Numbered from the stretch's first letter, positions 44,396 to 55,197 are shown. The stretch: DNA of 64,000 nucleotides from Rapana venosa (GCA_028751875.1 CM054138.1:41020243-41084242); one strand, 5' to 3'. Program-made: numbers and translations. The notes: a model not told the origin generated them from the sequence alone.

Positions 44396-44765
44396 AGACG
44401 CCATTGCCGAGTGGTTAATAGTGTTCCACTTCAGTCCCATGGGTCCATGAAGTCCTGGGTTTGAATCTCGGCAGCGTCTGGTAAATTAAGGGTGGGGATT
44501 TTTAGTATCTCCCAGGTCAACTTCAAGTGCAGACCTGCCAGTGCCTTAATTTCCTTCCCGTATAAACATATCCAGAAAATCAAATATGCACGTCAAAGAT
44601 CCCATAATTATATTGTCAGCGTTTGTTCGATGGGCTATGGAAACACGAACGTACCCAAAGTCGGAATGCAGCTACCTTCATGGTGGGCAAAAAACGGTGG
44701 CATACACACAATCTCACCATTGGTGAACCTCGGAGCTCTAGCCGAAGAACGAAAAAGAAAATAGA
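44396..44765 (+). mobile_element. SINE-4, tRNA-headed with long-variable-arm-like head
   Basis: The head begins CGCCATTGCCGAGTGGTTAA and ends GGGTTTGAATCTCGGCAGCG; the two ends pair as an acceptor stem, and length and layout recall a Ser/Leu-type tRNA. The body contains CACGTCAAAGATCCCATAAT, GTTTGTTCGATGGGCTATGG and, inverted elsewhere, the GGTTCACCAATGGTGAGATT motif. Pieces of this body occur at 2365-2445, 17580-17645, 24130-24200, 30885-30965 and 56560-56690. Confidence 0.75.
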
Positions 44766-45058
44766 GATGCCAGAGTCGATCGCCGAGCGAGAGTTTGGCA
44801 AACCTGTTCCTGGGTTTGACCAAGGTGTAGTGACAGACTGTGAAGCTAGTGTCCTTGACAGACCTGTGGTCAGACCCCTAAAAACCAGAGACATAAACAC
44901 ACTGTTTAGAAAAGTGGCGGTTAGCAGTAATAGTAAGGTGGATACAGTTGTGTGTAAAGCAGATGACAATTGTTGTGGACGCGAATGTGCAACAACACCG
45001 GACAATGACAATGGCTGTGTGAACTGGTTAATCAAACTTCTTCCTCACCTTTGATCAC
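44766..45058 (+). other. Open stretch of unknown nature
   Basis: A frame continues from the SINE-4 tail to a stop at 45052-45054 (pieces include MPESIAEREFGKPVPGFDQG and ALDRPVVRPLKTRDINTLF-like sequence with SVLDRPVVRPL). It has no clear start of its own, and both sides are repeats. It may be part of an unrecognised transposon ORF. I would not call a gene from this alone. Confidence 0.3.
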
Positions 45059-45059
45059 T

Positions 45060-45219
45060 CAAGACAGCAACTATTGTTGTCTGTCATTTGAGCGAAAATG
45101 CACTGCACTGCCGTTAAGCACCTGACAAGCTAAGCCCAGCGCAACTGACTTCGGCATGAGAGAGAATTTGAGTCTTTTGGGGGGAAAAAAGACAGGAGAA
45201 TGGATCAAGAAGGCAGATG

Positions 45220-45220
<1 letters not shown>
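45060..45220 (+). repeat. Repeat X, left half (split by a LINE)
   Basis: Matches 62920-63090: a GACAGCAACTATTGTTGTCT hairpin, AGCACCTGACAAGCTAAGCC, CTGACTTCGGCATGAGAGAG, and GGGGGGAAAAAAGACAGGAG. The second half of the same repeat is at 47590-47715, on the other side of the LINE. Confidence 0.8.
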
Positions 45221-45222
<2 letters not shown>

Positions 45223-45290
<68 letters not shown>

Positions 45291-45430
45291 GGAATTTATA
45301 TAGCGCTATATCTTGCAGAGACAAATCAAAGGGCTTGCACCCAACTCATTCTTACACAGTCATACAACCAGTGACAAGCAATAGTTCCATCAAGTCCAAA
45401 TGTGCACACACGCACACACACACACGCACG

Positions 45431-45465
<35 letters not shown>

Positions 45466-47590
45466 CAACACACCACACACACACACACACACCACACACA
45501 CACAGGTCACACACCCTGGCAGGGCAATAGAATCTGGCTGTTGAAGGCAGGGAAAACTATGAGATGAGGCAGGAGAGGAAAATCTTAGGTTTGAAATAAA
45601 TATGTCTTGAGATTGGATTTAAAAGTGTCATAAGAAGGCTTTTGGCGGAGAGAGAGAGGGAGATCATTCCACATCAATGGACCAGAAATAGAGAAAGAGC
45701 GACGGCCGATGGTGGATTGGTTGAATCTAGGTATTCGTAAGGACAGGGTATCTGCAGCAGAGCGGAGAGAACGAGAAGGAGTGTACAAGTGAAGACATTC
45801 ACAGAGGTAGGCGGGTGCTGTTTTGTGGAGACATTTGTAACAGAGGGTACTGATCTTATAGTTTACTCTCTGTGGCACAGGCAGCCAGTGGAGAGATTGC
45901 AAGAGAGGGGTAATATACTCCGATTTTTTCTTTCTGAGGATTAGACGAGCTGCGGAGTTTTGTATACGTTGAAGGGATTGGATTGATGATGCTGGCAGAC
46001 CAGCCAACAGAGAGTTGCAATAGTCCAGACGTGAAAGAATGAGAGACGCAACAAGTTTGGATGTTGCATCTGTGGACAGGTACTTTCGAATTGCACTAAT
46101 ACGCCGTAATTGATAGTAGCAGGACTGGCAGGTCTGAGTGATGAATTTTTGCATAGAGAGTGTGTTGTCAATAATGACCCCTAGATACTTCACAGCAGTG
46201 GATAAAGGGACTGATGTATTGCCAAGTTGTATTGAAGCTGTTGTGATGGAAGAGAGTTTGTGTTTGGTCCCTACAAGCATGGTTTCTGTTTTATATGCAT
46301 TTAGCTGTAATTTGTTCTGTATCATCCAATTTTGGATATCTTGAAAGCAGTGGGCCATATTTGTGAGGAGAGAAGGCAGATTTTCAGGAGTGTCGCTGCC
46401 TAGAATCTGAGAGTCATCTGCATAAAAATGATGGTTGATCTGATGGCGGTTAATTATATGTGACAGTGGAGCAGTGTAGAGGGTAAAAAGAACAGGGACC
46501 AGAACAGATCCCTGTGGAACGCCACATTCCAATCTTGCAGGTACTGACTGAATCTTGTTTACTGTGACTGTCTGGAATCGGTCAGTAAGGTATGAATTAA
46601 ACCAGGTAAGGGCTATGCCAGTAACACCAAATGTTTTTTGAAGACGGGAGAGAAGAATAGAGTGGTCAATAGTGTCAAAGGCTGCTGATAAGTCGAGTAG
46701 AGTAAGATGGGAGATTTTCCCTGAGTCAGAAGCGGGTAGAAATGTGTTTAAGGTGTGGGCAAGGGTAGTTTCAGTGCTGTGGTTGACGCGATAGGCAGAC
46801 TGAAACTCAGGAAGGAGACTGTTGGAGAGAAGGTGGTTATTGAGCTGTTTTAGAACTACTTTTTCAAGGACTTTAGAGATAAACGGTAGGTTGGAAACAG
46901 GTCTATAGTTCTTCAGATGGTTGGGGTCAAGGTCATGCTTTTTGAGTAGAGGTGTGACTATGGCAGTTTTTAGAGCTGAAGGAACATTTCCAGAGACAAG
47001 AGATAAGTTTACTATATTCGTAATAGGGGGAATAAGTTGTGGCAGGCACTGTGCAAAAAGAGAAGCAGGTATGGGGTCAAGATCACATGATTTTATAGTC
47101 ATTCCTTTCAGAATTAGTTCGATTTCTTTCTCGCTTGCGGGATGAAAGGAAAGGAGAGGAGTGCCAGAGAATTGGGGATCAGAAGTTGCAGGCTGGAAAG
47201 GAGTCTGATCCAAACTGGAGCGAATGTTGCGGACTTTGTCAGAGAAGAAAGCAGAAAATATAGAAGGAAGTTCACAGTGGTCGTGAATAGAAGGCAGAGG
47301 ACTAGCCTTCTCAGATCCAAGAAACGTGGATGTGAGGGAAAAGAGAGATTTCATAGACGTGGTATCAAGAACTTGAGAAGAGTAATACTTTGTTTTTGCT
47401 GAACGAATTAAGATTTTAACTTTGTTGATTTGTTTACGAAGAAGCTGTTTGTTTATTTCGGTTTTGTTTTTCGCCATTGCCGCTCTAGTTGCCGGCGTTT
47501 GCGTTTTGCGACCAGGATGTCACGGTTGTACCATGGTGCACATGGCCTATCAGGCAGGAGATGGTCAGTAGGAGAAGCATAGACAAGAAG
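45223..47590 (-). mobile_element. CR1/L2-like LINE, 5'-truncated, youngest-looking copy
   Basis: Inserted in repeat X. From the right: APWYNRDILVAKRKRRQLER, a one-base frameshift, then the 630-residue frame of 45585-47477. The 3' end has the GGAATTTATATAGCGCTATA tail and an (ATT)n run at 45222-45287. The endonuclease part is missing. A (CA)n tract interrupts the 3' untranslated part (45407-45500). Confidence 0.9.
45585..47477 (-). CDS. LINE reverse transcriptase, 630-residue ORF
   Basis: The longest open frame in the window. N-terminal connector (INKQLLRKQINKVKILIRSA), then ITNIVNLSLVSGNVPSALKT, KNYRPVSNLPFISKVLEKVV, the first catalytic motif LLDLSAAFDTIDHSILL, GIALTWFNSYLTDRFQTV, GVPQGSVLVPVLFTLYTAPL (a V replaces the usual G in VLGPVLF), and the active site HHFYADDSQ. 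The C-terminal part carries SLILSRLDYCNSLLAGLPAS and RIQNSAARLILRKKKSEYIT and ends STWN-like SGPLMWNDLPLSLRQKPSYD, TYLFQT. No nuclease domain is present, so the element is dead on arrival for autonomous movement, yet its RT is intact. The start Met is arbitrary: the frame formerly continued upstream. Confidence 0.9.
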   Translation of the reverse strand: MAKNKTEINKQLLRKQINKVKILIRSAKTKYYSSQVLDTTSMKSLFSLTSTFLGSEKASPLPSIHDHCELPSIFSAFFSDKVRNIRSSLDQTPFQPATSDPQFSGTPLLSFHPASEKEIELILKGMTIKSCDLDPIPASLFAQCLPQLIPPITNIVNLSLVSGNVPSALKTAIVTPLLKKHDLDPNHLKNYRPVSNLPFISKVLEKVVLKQLNNHLLSNSLLPEFQSAYRVNHSTETTLAHTLNTFLPASDSGKISHLTLLDLSAAFDTIDHSILLSRLQKTFGVTGIALTWFNSYLTDRFQTVTVNKIQSVPARLECGVPQGSVLVPVLFTLYTAPLSHIINRHQINHHFYADDSQILGSDTPENLPSLLTNMAHCFQDIQNWMIQNKLQLNAYKTETMLVGTKHKLSSITTASIQLGNTSVPLSTAVKYLGVIIDNTLSMQKFITQTCQSCYYQLRRISAIRKYLSTDATSKLVASLILSRLDYCNSLLAGLPASSIQSLQRIQNSAARLILRKKKSEYITPLLQSLHWLPVPQRVNYKISTLCYKCLHKTAPAYLCECLHLYTPSRSLRSAADTLSLRIPRFNQSTIGRRSFSISGPLMWNDLPLSLRQKPSYDTFKSNLKTYLFQT

Positions 47591-47720
47591 GAGGTGACAG
47601 GAAGTAAAGGAACAATGCCGAAACAAAGAGAGGGATAGAAAACAGGGAATTCCTAGCACAGAATTTCCAGAAGGTGAAAAGGCTTTTCCTACTGACAGGC
47701 CCCTGGCATCCCCACAGTGG
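47590..47720 (+). repeat. Repeat X, right half
   Basis: GTGACAGGAAGTAAAGGAAC, GGGAATTCCTAGCACAGAAT and TTCCAGAAGGTGAAAAGGCT, then CTACTGACAGGCCCC. It matches 63100-63270 and, in part, 63355-63415. Confidence 0.78.
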
Positions 47721-48284
47721 AGCTCATCAAACGAAACGAAAGAAAACATGCTGTGGGAAGAACATGACAAAGCCTGTATGCAACAGAGAGGCAGAACGGG
47801 AGAAGAACGAACATGCAGAGGTAAGCTTAGGCTATATACACACACATTACGGACAGTGGATGTTGATGGTGTGCGTTCCCCAGCTTTACACCCTTGGGGT
47901 CACCCAGAACATGCACTCCGACTCCCTCATTTTAAAAGAAAAATACCTCGCTATATAGGCAGCCATACTCCGACTTCAGAGGATTTTGTTTCTCTTTTAA
48001 AGGAGAGTGCAGGTTGTTATGTGAAGAGTTTGTCATGGCTGAAGGCAATCTCAACACAACATTTTACAACATAACAACATTTTAGTGTAGGCCTTGGCAC
48101 TTAGCTGAGACATCAATAACTGACACAGCGTTTGGCCTGGGCCATGGACAGTGGACGATCTGTGTGGTCTCATAATTATGTTTCTAGGTGGGCTTACACC
48201 ACAGCTACTTCGGGGATGGTTGCTGACTGTATGATTGAAGATACTGTTTGATGTGGCTTCCATGTTGAAGTTTTGGCGCCTTTA
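47721..48284. other. No recognised gene
   Basis: Unique-looking sequence. A frame of about 108 residues across 47748-48074 has no recognisable motif and no supporting splice or start context. Confidence 0.4.
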
Positions 48285-48440
48285 TGTCGGCAGATGACAT
48301 GGCTTTGTACATGGTGTCAGATTCTGTTGCTGATTTACCAAAGAAAATCAGTTGTCTTGAAAGTTACTACCCCAAAATGAATGTCTTAAAGTCAACATGA
48401 ATAAAACGAAAGTGGCATTTTTAAATGGCGGTGATGGTGG
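48285..48440 (+). mobile_element. LINE reverse transcriptase fragment
   Basis: SADDMALYMV, then DLPKKISCLESYYPKMNVLK and IKRKWHF/NKTKVAFLNGG across a frameshift. The ADD box and the following K-x-N-x-x-K-T-K match the fragment at 19610-20633, so both belong to one family. A (GGT)n run follows. Confidence 0.7.
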
Positions 48441-48671
48441 TAGTGGTGGTGGTGGTGGTAGTGGTGGTGTGTATGTGTGTGGAATTATTGGGAAAATGTG
48501 AAAAATTGTACAATGCAGGAGGCAAACACATCATGATAAAACCCTGTTACAGTTATGTAAAGAACAGAGAAGCTTTGGGTGAATGAGGTAAGTATCCAAT
48601 ACACATCATGCTTTTATTCCAATGATGAAATACTGGATCAGACTTCTTGCCATGCCTGAGAACAGATATCT

Positions 48672-48705
<34 letters not shown>

Positions 48706-48986
48706 GAGGCACCGTGGTCGAGTGGTTTAGGCGGTCAACTCATGATCCAGAGGTCGCGGGTTCGATCCCCGCTCGGCTCGGTGTTGTGTCCTTGGGAAAG
48801 ACACTTTACTCCTATTTTCCTCACTCCACCCAGGTGTACAAGTGGGTACCAGCTCTGCTGGGGAAGTATCTGGCGACAGACTAGCGTCCTGTCACAGGGG
48901 TGGTGAAAAACCATCAGTTCGCTTAACGCTACAGAAACCCGGATAAGCTCCGGCTCTATGGGCCTCCTGGCTCGAAAGAACATACT

Positions 48987-49045
<59 letters not shown>
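48672..49045 (+). mobile_element. SINE-5, tRNA-headed, between (TA)n tracts
   Basis: 48705-48985: head with CGTGGTCGAGTGGTTTAGGC (A box) and CGGGTTCGATCCCC (B box), both perfect; body with TGTGTCCTTGGGAAAGACAC and TTTACTCC, ending CTGGCTCGAAAGAACATACT. (TA)n tracts flank it at 48676-48702 and 48990-49041, so it was probably inserted into a TA microsatellite or uses TA as its tail. This is the best tRNA-like promoter in the window, but the anticodon-stem region and attached body argue against a tRNA gene. Confidence 0.8.
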
Positions 49046-49046
<1 letters not shown>

Positions 49047-50832
49047 AAACCTTGGGTTACAAATGATCTAAAACGTGTATTAAATGAAAATAAAGTATTT
49101 TACATAGGCACAGAAGAACAAAAGAAACAAGTAAAGAAATAAGTTAAAGCTGCTGTTGAACAGGCTAGACGTGACTATGAAAATAAGATAGAAGACAAGT
49201 ATGCAGGGAACAATTTTCATGCTGTCTGGCAGGAAATAAAAACTATGTCAGCAGTAAACATGGTAGCTGCCCCATATAGGTCAAAGATTAGTCTCCAGGG
49301 GGTCTGTGACAGCAACTTACCAGACCATTTAAATGCATTTTTTTTACCACCTTGGAAAAGCATGATTTTTCAGATGAAATAAATGGCCTAAAGCAATCTC
49401 TGCCCTTTGAGAATGGCGTCATTGTTGATGAAATAGTTATTTGTAAACACTTCAAGGCAATACATTTCAACAAATCTCCCGAACCAGATGGCATATGCGG
49501 CAGAACCCTTAAGTTCTGCCCTACTTAGCTTGCCAGCGTCTTTCACCACCTCTTCCAAGCCTCTGGACACTAGCCAGATACCAGTCATTTGGAAGACTTC
49601 CCATGTAATACCTTTCCAAAGAACGAAATCATTCTCGGTCTAACTATTTTAGACATGTAGCCCTTACATCAATTATGATGAAAACATTAGAAAAGATCTA
49701 AAATCTCTCATTCTTTCCGCTACAGAGAAAGATCTTGACCTGCTACAGTTTGCGTACAGGACAGGAAGAGGTGTCGAAGACGCCAAACTGTTCATTTTGA
49801 ACAAGTTGTACAACCACTTAGAAACACCTGATTCCCATGCCAGAATATTGTTTGCTGACTTTAGTTCAGCTTTCAATACAATGCAGCCTCATGTTCTTGT
49901 TCACAAAATACTTTAAAAATTTGACGAAGACTATCAACTTGTTGGTTGCTGATTGATTTTTTAACAGACCACAGCATGTTTTTGCCAACAAGATATCTTC
50001 ATCATTTAGATTTACCTGTACTGGTTCTCCACAGGGATGCGTTCCCTCGCCACTTCTGTACATTCTATACACAGATGATTGCAGTAGCAGCTGTGAAAAT
50101 TCCTTTCTTGTAAGATTTGGTGATGACAGTGCTCTTTTGTCTCTTATCTGGATCTGTTCCAAACCATGGTCCAGTCCTCATCGATTTAGTCATTTGGTAT
50201 GATGATGCATATCTGGAGCTAAATGTTTCTAAAACTAAAGATCTTCCTACCGATTTCTGAAGATTGGGCCACTCTTCTGAGTATATTGTCATCCATAGTC
50301 AAGAAATTGAAAACGTTTCGAAGTACAAGTATCTGGAAACTATTTTGGATCACAAATTAAACTGGGATGCTAACACTGACGCTATTGTCAAAAAGGGACA
50401 ACATATGTATTTTCTATGGAAGCTTAACTCATTTTTGTTGACAAAAAGATTCTTTATTTGTTCTAAAAGTCTTATATAGAGAGTGTTCTAAGTTTTGCTT
50501 TCATCTGTTGGTACAACAACCTTAGTGTTAAAAACAAGAATACTCTTCGGAGAATTGTTAGAATCTGTTCAAAAATAATTGGAGAAGAACAAAGAGATCT
50601 CAAGTCTACTGTGATCAGCAGTTTGTACGGAAAGCGACTGCCATCTTGGCTGATCATTCCCATGCTATGTCTTCGGAATTTCATTTGTTGCCTTCAGAAC
50701 GCCGTTTTCGGTGCTCCAACAGTAAAACAAACAGAAAAAGAAATTCTTTTGTTCCAGTAGTCATTCGAATTCTAAATTTACAACAGCACTGACCAAACAG
50801 TTTTGCATTCTCTGATGTACCTCCCTGATTGT
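49046..50832 (+). mobile_element. Jockey-type LINE, degenerate
   Basis: Begins within the connector after the nuclease: KPWVTNDLKRVLNENK, YIGTEEQKKQVKK, FHAVWQEIKTMSAVN, VCDSNLPDHLNAFF. RT pieces follow: FADFSSAFNTMQPHVLVHKI, GSPQGCVPSPLLYILYTDDC, and the active site as RFGDDSALLSL (normally YADD). Then NVSKTKDL, SKYKYLETILDHKLNWDANT, and C-terminal remnants. There are at least six frameshifts or stops. Similar connectors occur in Rex/Babar-like elements, but I am unsure of the clade. Both ends meet microsatellites. Confidence 0.8.
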
Positions 50833-50834
<2 letters not shown>

Positions 50835-50892
<58 letters not shown>

Positions 50893-50992
50893 GTTTATGT
50901 CTTTACTAGACAATGGTCATTATGGTGCATGTGTGTGGGTGTGCCTGTGTGTGCCTGTATGTAAGTTTGTCTTTACTAGACAATCGTCATTA

Positions 50993-51025
<33 letters not shown>

Positions 51026-51034
51026 GTGTGTGTG

Positions 51035-51065
<31 letters not shown>

Positions 51066-51276
51066 TGTGTGCGTGCGTGCGTGCGTGTGTGTGTGTGTAA
51101 GTTTATGTCTTTACTAGTCAATGTTCTTTATAAATTTGTATTGATATAATTATTGGTGTGGGTGTGTGTGTATGGGTATGCGCACATATGCGTGAGTATG
51201 TGCGTGCACGCGTAAATAATAAGTTTACATGTCTTTTCCAATCAATGGTTTTTATAACATTGTATTCCTACATTAG

Positions 51277-51311
<35 letters not shown>

Positions 51312-51330
51312 ACGCGCACGCCTGTGCGCG
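50835..51330. repeat. (TG)n-rich block with 110- to 120-bp unit
   Basis: Four TG tracts (50835-50890, 50998-51098, 51157-51170, 51279-51310), each preceded by AAGTTTATGTCTTTACTAGA-like sequence with CAATGGTCATTAT. The unit, not only the TG, is repeated. Confidence 0.8.
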
Positions 51331-51334
51331 CGTG

Positions 51335-52367
51335 TGCTACACTGTGCAGGTTTATTATTGGGGTAAATAGTTATCACCTTTGTTGGAATAACACTACTGA
51401 CACAAAATGAAATTTAGTGTGTTTGTGTGTGTGATATTTTAGAAAAAGTTATCTTGGAATGTTCATACCAATTTGAAATGTAGTTTTCTTGTGTCTTTCG
51501 AGATAATTATACATGTCAGTGTGCCTGTCAGTATTGTAATTGTCCTTCATGGGATGATTAAAGTGGTTTTGTCTTGACTTGAAACTGGGTAACTCACATA
51601 CGGTCTATATTGTGTTCAAATAGTTTTGGATAGGTATGGGGAAATACCTGGAGAGAATAGCACAGGACAGAGGACTCTGGTGGACTGTTGTCGGCAGCCT
51701 ATGCTCCAGTGGGAGTGATGGGCCTAAGTAAGTAAGTAATGGGGAAATACACAACAGTGCAGATGCCTCTTTCTTTATCAGTGCTTTTAAGACCAGACTT
51801 CCAGACTCTACCGCCAGAGATGGCATGACTCGCTGATGTCTTATCTAGATGATTTGAAAGACCACCCTGAGATAATTATGTAGAGCAAATGATGTAGGAC
51901 TTCTGGCTACCTTTGAACACTGCCCTATACTGTGCTAATAATGAAGCAGTACACACTGCCACTGACAGGTATTTCAGGTAATAAGAAAACACCTGTACAT
52001 GATCCTTAAAATTATTGTGTTCCGCCACTGAGGATCTGTGTCATTTTCTGCTCATATGTCCAAGACATGCTGTTTTGCTGAGTGATAGACCCTTCCCCCC
52101 ACCCCCTCTGTTATTACAGGTTTCCATCAAGCTTTTCAGTTCAGATGCTATGCTCAAACTATCATGAAAAACTGATTGTGAATTGGGCAGTTTGTGTCAC
52201 TGAATATGCATAAAGACCAGAAATGTGAAGCCCTTTGGGAACAAAAGACTGTGTGCTTACTGTTTTGTATCACATCCAGTGCTTCCTGGCCGTTTATCTG
52301 TAATTTGTGTTCATAGGGGTCTTATCACCTGTAAACACTGAATAAAATTTGATTTTATTTGGTTTGA

Positions 52368-52403
<36 letters not shown>

Positions 52404-52435
52404 CATCTCCTTCACTCACACACACACAGTGCGCG

Positions 52436-52468
<33 letters not shown>

Positions 52469-52553
52469 TTAAGAATAAAAATAGAATACATCAAGTTTTT
52501 CTATTTTTAATACAGTGTAACAAAGGATTCAAAAACAGGACTGGGGCTTCCAA

Positions 52554-52601
<48 letters not shown>

Positions 52602-53500
52602 CTGATGATAATGACGATGATGATGAATGAATGAATGGATGAAATAAGAACATTTGCTGGGTGCATAACTATACATGTAATAACTCAGTCTTTAAAATAC
52701 ATCCTTTGGCCTGTACAAATCACTAATCAATAACTTTTGCTTGTTAAAAAACAAACCAACCACAACCCCAAACAACAAAAAACAAAACAGGACCCCAAAC
52801 AACGTAGAGCTCAGAGTCCTAAACTCTAAATGCCACTGTGAGATTTTTGGCGGGCTGACTGATGACTGCTAGAGTTACTTCCCTGAGGACAGCTGGTCAC
52901 ATGATGAGGGCTTTTCTTGGCTGACCTTGACCTGACCCCTCTCTTCACTCCCCAACCAGTCCTTGGGGCCGGGCATATACCCACACTTCCTGGGCAAGTT
53001 GCACTGGTGAGACACAGCCCATCCCTCTGCTGGCGGGGAGGGGGGGGGGGGGGGGGGTATTGGCCTTCAGTCTGATCTAAAGGACTTGTCGGGGAACGGA
53101 AACAGGCCCAGTATAAATTCCAGGGAGGAAAATGCCGTTAAACGATTACCTTTAAGTGCAACTCGAACCCTCATCCCGCTTTACGACTCCAGACGTGACC
53201 CAGCCCAGTAGAGCTCCAGGAAAAACTCCGGGGATCGGCAGGGTCACTGCGACAGACTGCAGACTTTACCATCCAGACCGGACTTTGAAAAATGTGGCAT
53301 GACCAGAGAACACAGAAGACGAAGAATCCTTGGCGTCAGGCCTTAGTCTGACATTCTCAGCACTTGAACATTGCGTCCCCTTTTCTAAGTAGATACTGGG
53401 CATCCTGTTTCTTTGTTCTCTGGTACAAGTCTCTGCAGGAGCTTCGGTGCTTGCCTGATGGTCTTTCTCCTGAAGCGTTTGGTTTTTAAAGCTTCGGTCT
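51335..53500. other. No gene seen; microsatellites only
   Basis: 52368-52475 is (CT)n, (GC)n and (CA)n. 52554-52625 is (GAT)n. 53038-53058 is a G run. 52900-53340 is GC-richer with no recognised element; a stretch CTAAGTAAGTAAGTAAT near 51724 is a short GTAA repeat. Confidence 0.5.
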
Positions 53501-53504
53501 TGTC

Positions 53505-53800
53505 GGGGACGGGATAGCTCAGTGGTCGGAGCACTCGCTTTCCCCCAGCCAAGTTAAGCAGCGTCGAGCGAGGTTACCAGTTGGATGGGTGACCGTTTGC
53601 GCGCCTTGGCTTCAGTACAGTTCCCCCAATTCACCCAGCTGTAAATGGGTACCTGCCCTCTTTAGGGTCAGGGAAGGTAAAGCAGCGAGGGAGAGGAGAT
53701 GGGCGCCGCTTTCAATATGCTGGCCCTAGAGAAGTGAGGTCTCTGACGCCTCGCTCCCCTACGACCTTATAGGTTATGGGACTCCTTTACCTTTTACCTT
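53505..53800 (+). mobile_element. Chimeric SINE: tRNA-Ala-like head joined to a 5S-rRNA-like segment
   Basis: GGGACGGGATAGCTCAGTGG then TCGGAGCACTCGCTT resembles the 5' half of a tRNA-Ala gene (A box TAGCTCAGTGG). At once follows AAGTTAAGCAGCGTCGAGCG, AGGTTACCAG and TTGGATGGGTGACCG, closely matching the box A to box C region of animal 5S rRNA. The rest (CACCCAGCTGTAAATGGGTA, GGAGATGGGCGCCGCTTTCA, AAGTGAGGTCTCTGACG) is an unrelated body shared with 5187-5560 and 26373-26770. Both pol III promoter types are present in one head. Confidence 0.75.
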
Positions 53801-54267
53801 TAGAGGAGGGTTTCGATTGCTCCGGCACAGCTGCTTAGCAGCAGCTTTTGGTTATAGGTAGATGTTAAAAGTCTGGTACCCTGTGCACACTACCCTCTTC
53901 TTTGAGCTTAGAGAAAGCCTCCCTGACACTACTAGTTAAAAAGCGAACTTCACAAACTTTGTTTGGTCGTTTGGTTGGGGCTTTTTTTCATCCCTCAAAT
54001 TTTTTTGAAGGGTGGTTAGTTATTTTTTTTCTTTCATCCTTCAAATTTTGGGGAGAGGGCGGTTAGATTTATTTTTGGTTCACCTTAGGTAAATGATTCG
54101 GCACCAATTTTGCCCCGTGATTGGGGGGGCATTTCGTAGGGTCACTGGCATGAAAGTGCTTTATAAAACTGCCCCATTTTTTCCCCCCCACAGCGTTCCC
54201 ATTCTCAAGTCTGGCATGGCCCTGAAAGGTTGGCTGAAACTGTAAAGCAAAAAAAAAAAGACGATGA
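53801..54267. other. 3' flank of the second gene; no gene seen
   Basis: Downstream of the stop codon at 54268 on the minus strand. It would hold the 3' untranslated region. Several near-AATAAA words in T-rich context are not distinctive enough to name a polyadenylation site. Confidence 0.4.
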
Positions 54268-54531
54268 CTACATAAACCAGTCAGGACCTAGCGGTGGCCA
54301 TTCAGTGATCAAGGACCCGAAGTAGACGTGGCTCGGTTTATCCCGCTGCAGCATGAAGCGACGCACGTGGGAATGGGTTGCTGCAGCAGCGCTGCTGCTG
54401 ACGCTGACTGACTGCGTGTGGGCGGAGGGATGCTTGACAGCAGCAGCGGCGGCGGCGGCGGCGGGAGAGTAGCGACATGGTTTCTGGTGCACGAACACTG
54501 TGCCTCCAGCCAGGGGGATGTTGTTGGGATC
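54268..54531 (-). CDS. Second gene, terminal exon
   Basis: Acceptor TCACGCAG, 88 codons ending in TAG. It reads DPNNIPLAGGTVFVHQKPCR, then YSP, a run of eight alanines, VKHPSAHTQSVSVSSSAAAA, and a conserved-looking end: RRFMLQRDKPSHVYFGSLIT, EWPPLGPDWFM. The alanine run is coded by GCC/GCT repeats, so it may vary in length. The hydrophobic end with PPLGPDWF looks constrained. Function of this tail is unknown to me. Confidence 0.75.
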   Translation of the reverse strand, partial: DPNNIPLAGGTVFVHQKPCRYSPAAAAAAAAVKHPSAHTQSVSVSSSAAAATHSHVRRFMLQRDKPSHVYFGSLITEWPPLGPDWFM

Positions 54532-54654
54532 CTGCGTGACAAAAAAACAAGCACAGGTCACTTTGTCGTTGTGTGACAATTGTGTCAGAGAAAGACGGAG
54601 AACTCGATGGGAAAACAGCATCATCAGAGAGTTGACTGGCCTTGAGTGATTATT

Positions 54655-54742
54655 TATTTATTTATTTATTTACTTATTCTTTTATATCGAGGATAATGGA
54701 ATAAGCACTCATGTGCTTTTTTACATCCAGTCCCCGTGTGGA
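54655..54742 (-). mobile_element. SINE-1 3' fragment
   Basis: ATCGAGGATAATGGAATAAG, then CACTCATGTGCTTTTTTACA and CCAGTCCCCGTGTG. Only the last quarter of the SINE remains. A (TTTA)n run precedes it. Confidence 0.8.
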
Positions 54743-54769
54743 AAGTTGAGAACGGCGAGGAGTGGAGGA

Positions 54770-54935
54770 CTCTTCAGAGGTGCCCTCCAACAGTCTACTA
54801 GATAGGTGAAGGTGAAGGTGATGTGGCTGCAAAGTCTTCAGGGGTGCCCCAACGGTCTACTAGATAGGTGAAGGTGAAGGTGATGTGGCTGCAAAGTCTT
54901 CAGGGGTGCCCCAACGGTCTACTAGACTAGGGTAT
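54770..54935. repeat. 63-bp tandem repeat, about 2.5 copies
   Basis: CTACTAGATAGGTGAAGGTG, AAGGTGATGTGGCTGCAAAG and TCTTCAGGGGTGCCCCAACG occur twice in tandem, with a partial first and last copy. Confidence 0.88.
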
Positions 54936-55124
54936 AGGTGAGGGTGGGTGTGCAGGTGATGTGATGTCTGACTCTGGTGTTTTGGCAGGGGTGGAGGGAA
55001 TAGTGTCATGGGTAAAGCATCGAATTCGGATCTGAGGGTAGCTAAAGGTGTGGGTTGGAGTCTTTGTCAAGGTGTCCGTTTTTTTTGAAGGATTTCCTCC
55101 CCACTGCAGTACATATTGGTAGGG

Positions 55125-55197
55125 GAGGGGGGGGGGGGATAGCCTAGTGGCTAGCCTATAGCCTAGTCTATTATATATATATATATATATATATTTA

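Noticed and set aside
48710..48782. Functional tRNA gene
   Set aside because: A and B boxes are good, but the sequence continues into a SINE body and the stems do not all pair.
53550..53600. Genuine 5S rRNA gene
   Set aside because: Only the middle part of 5S is present; the ends are replaced by tRNA-like and unrelated sequence.
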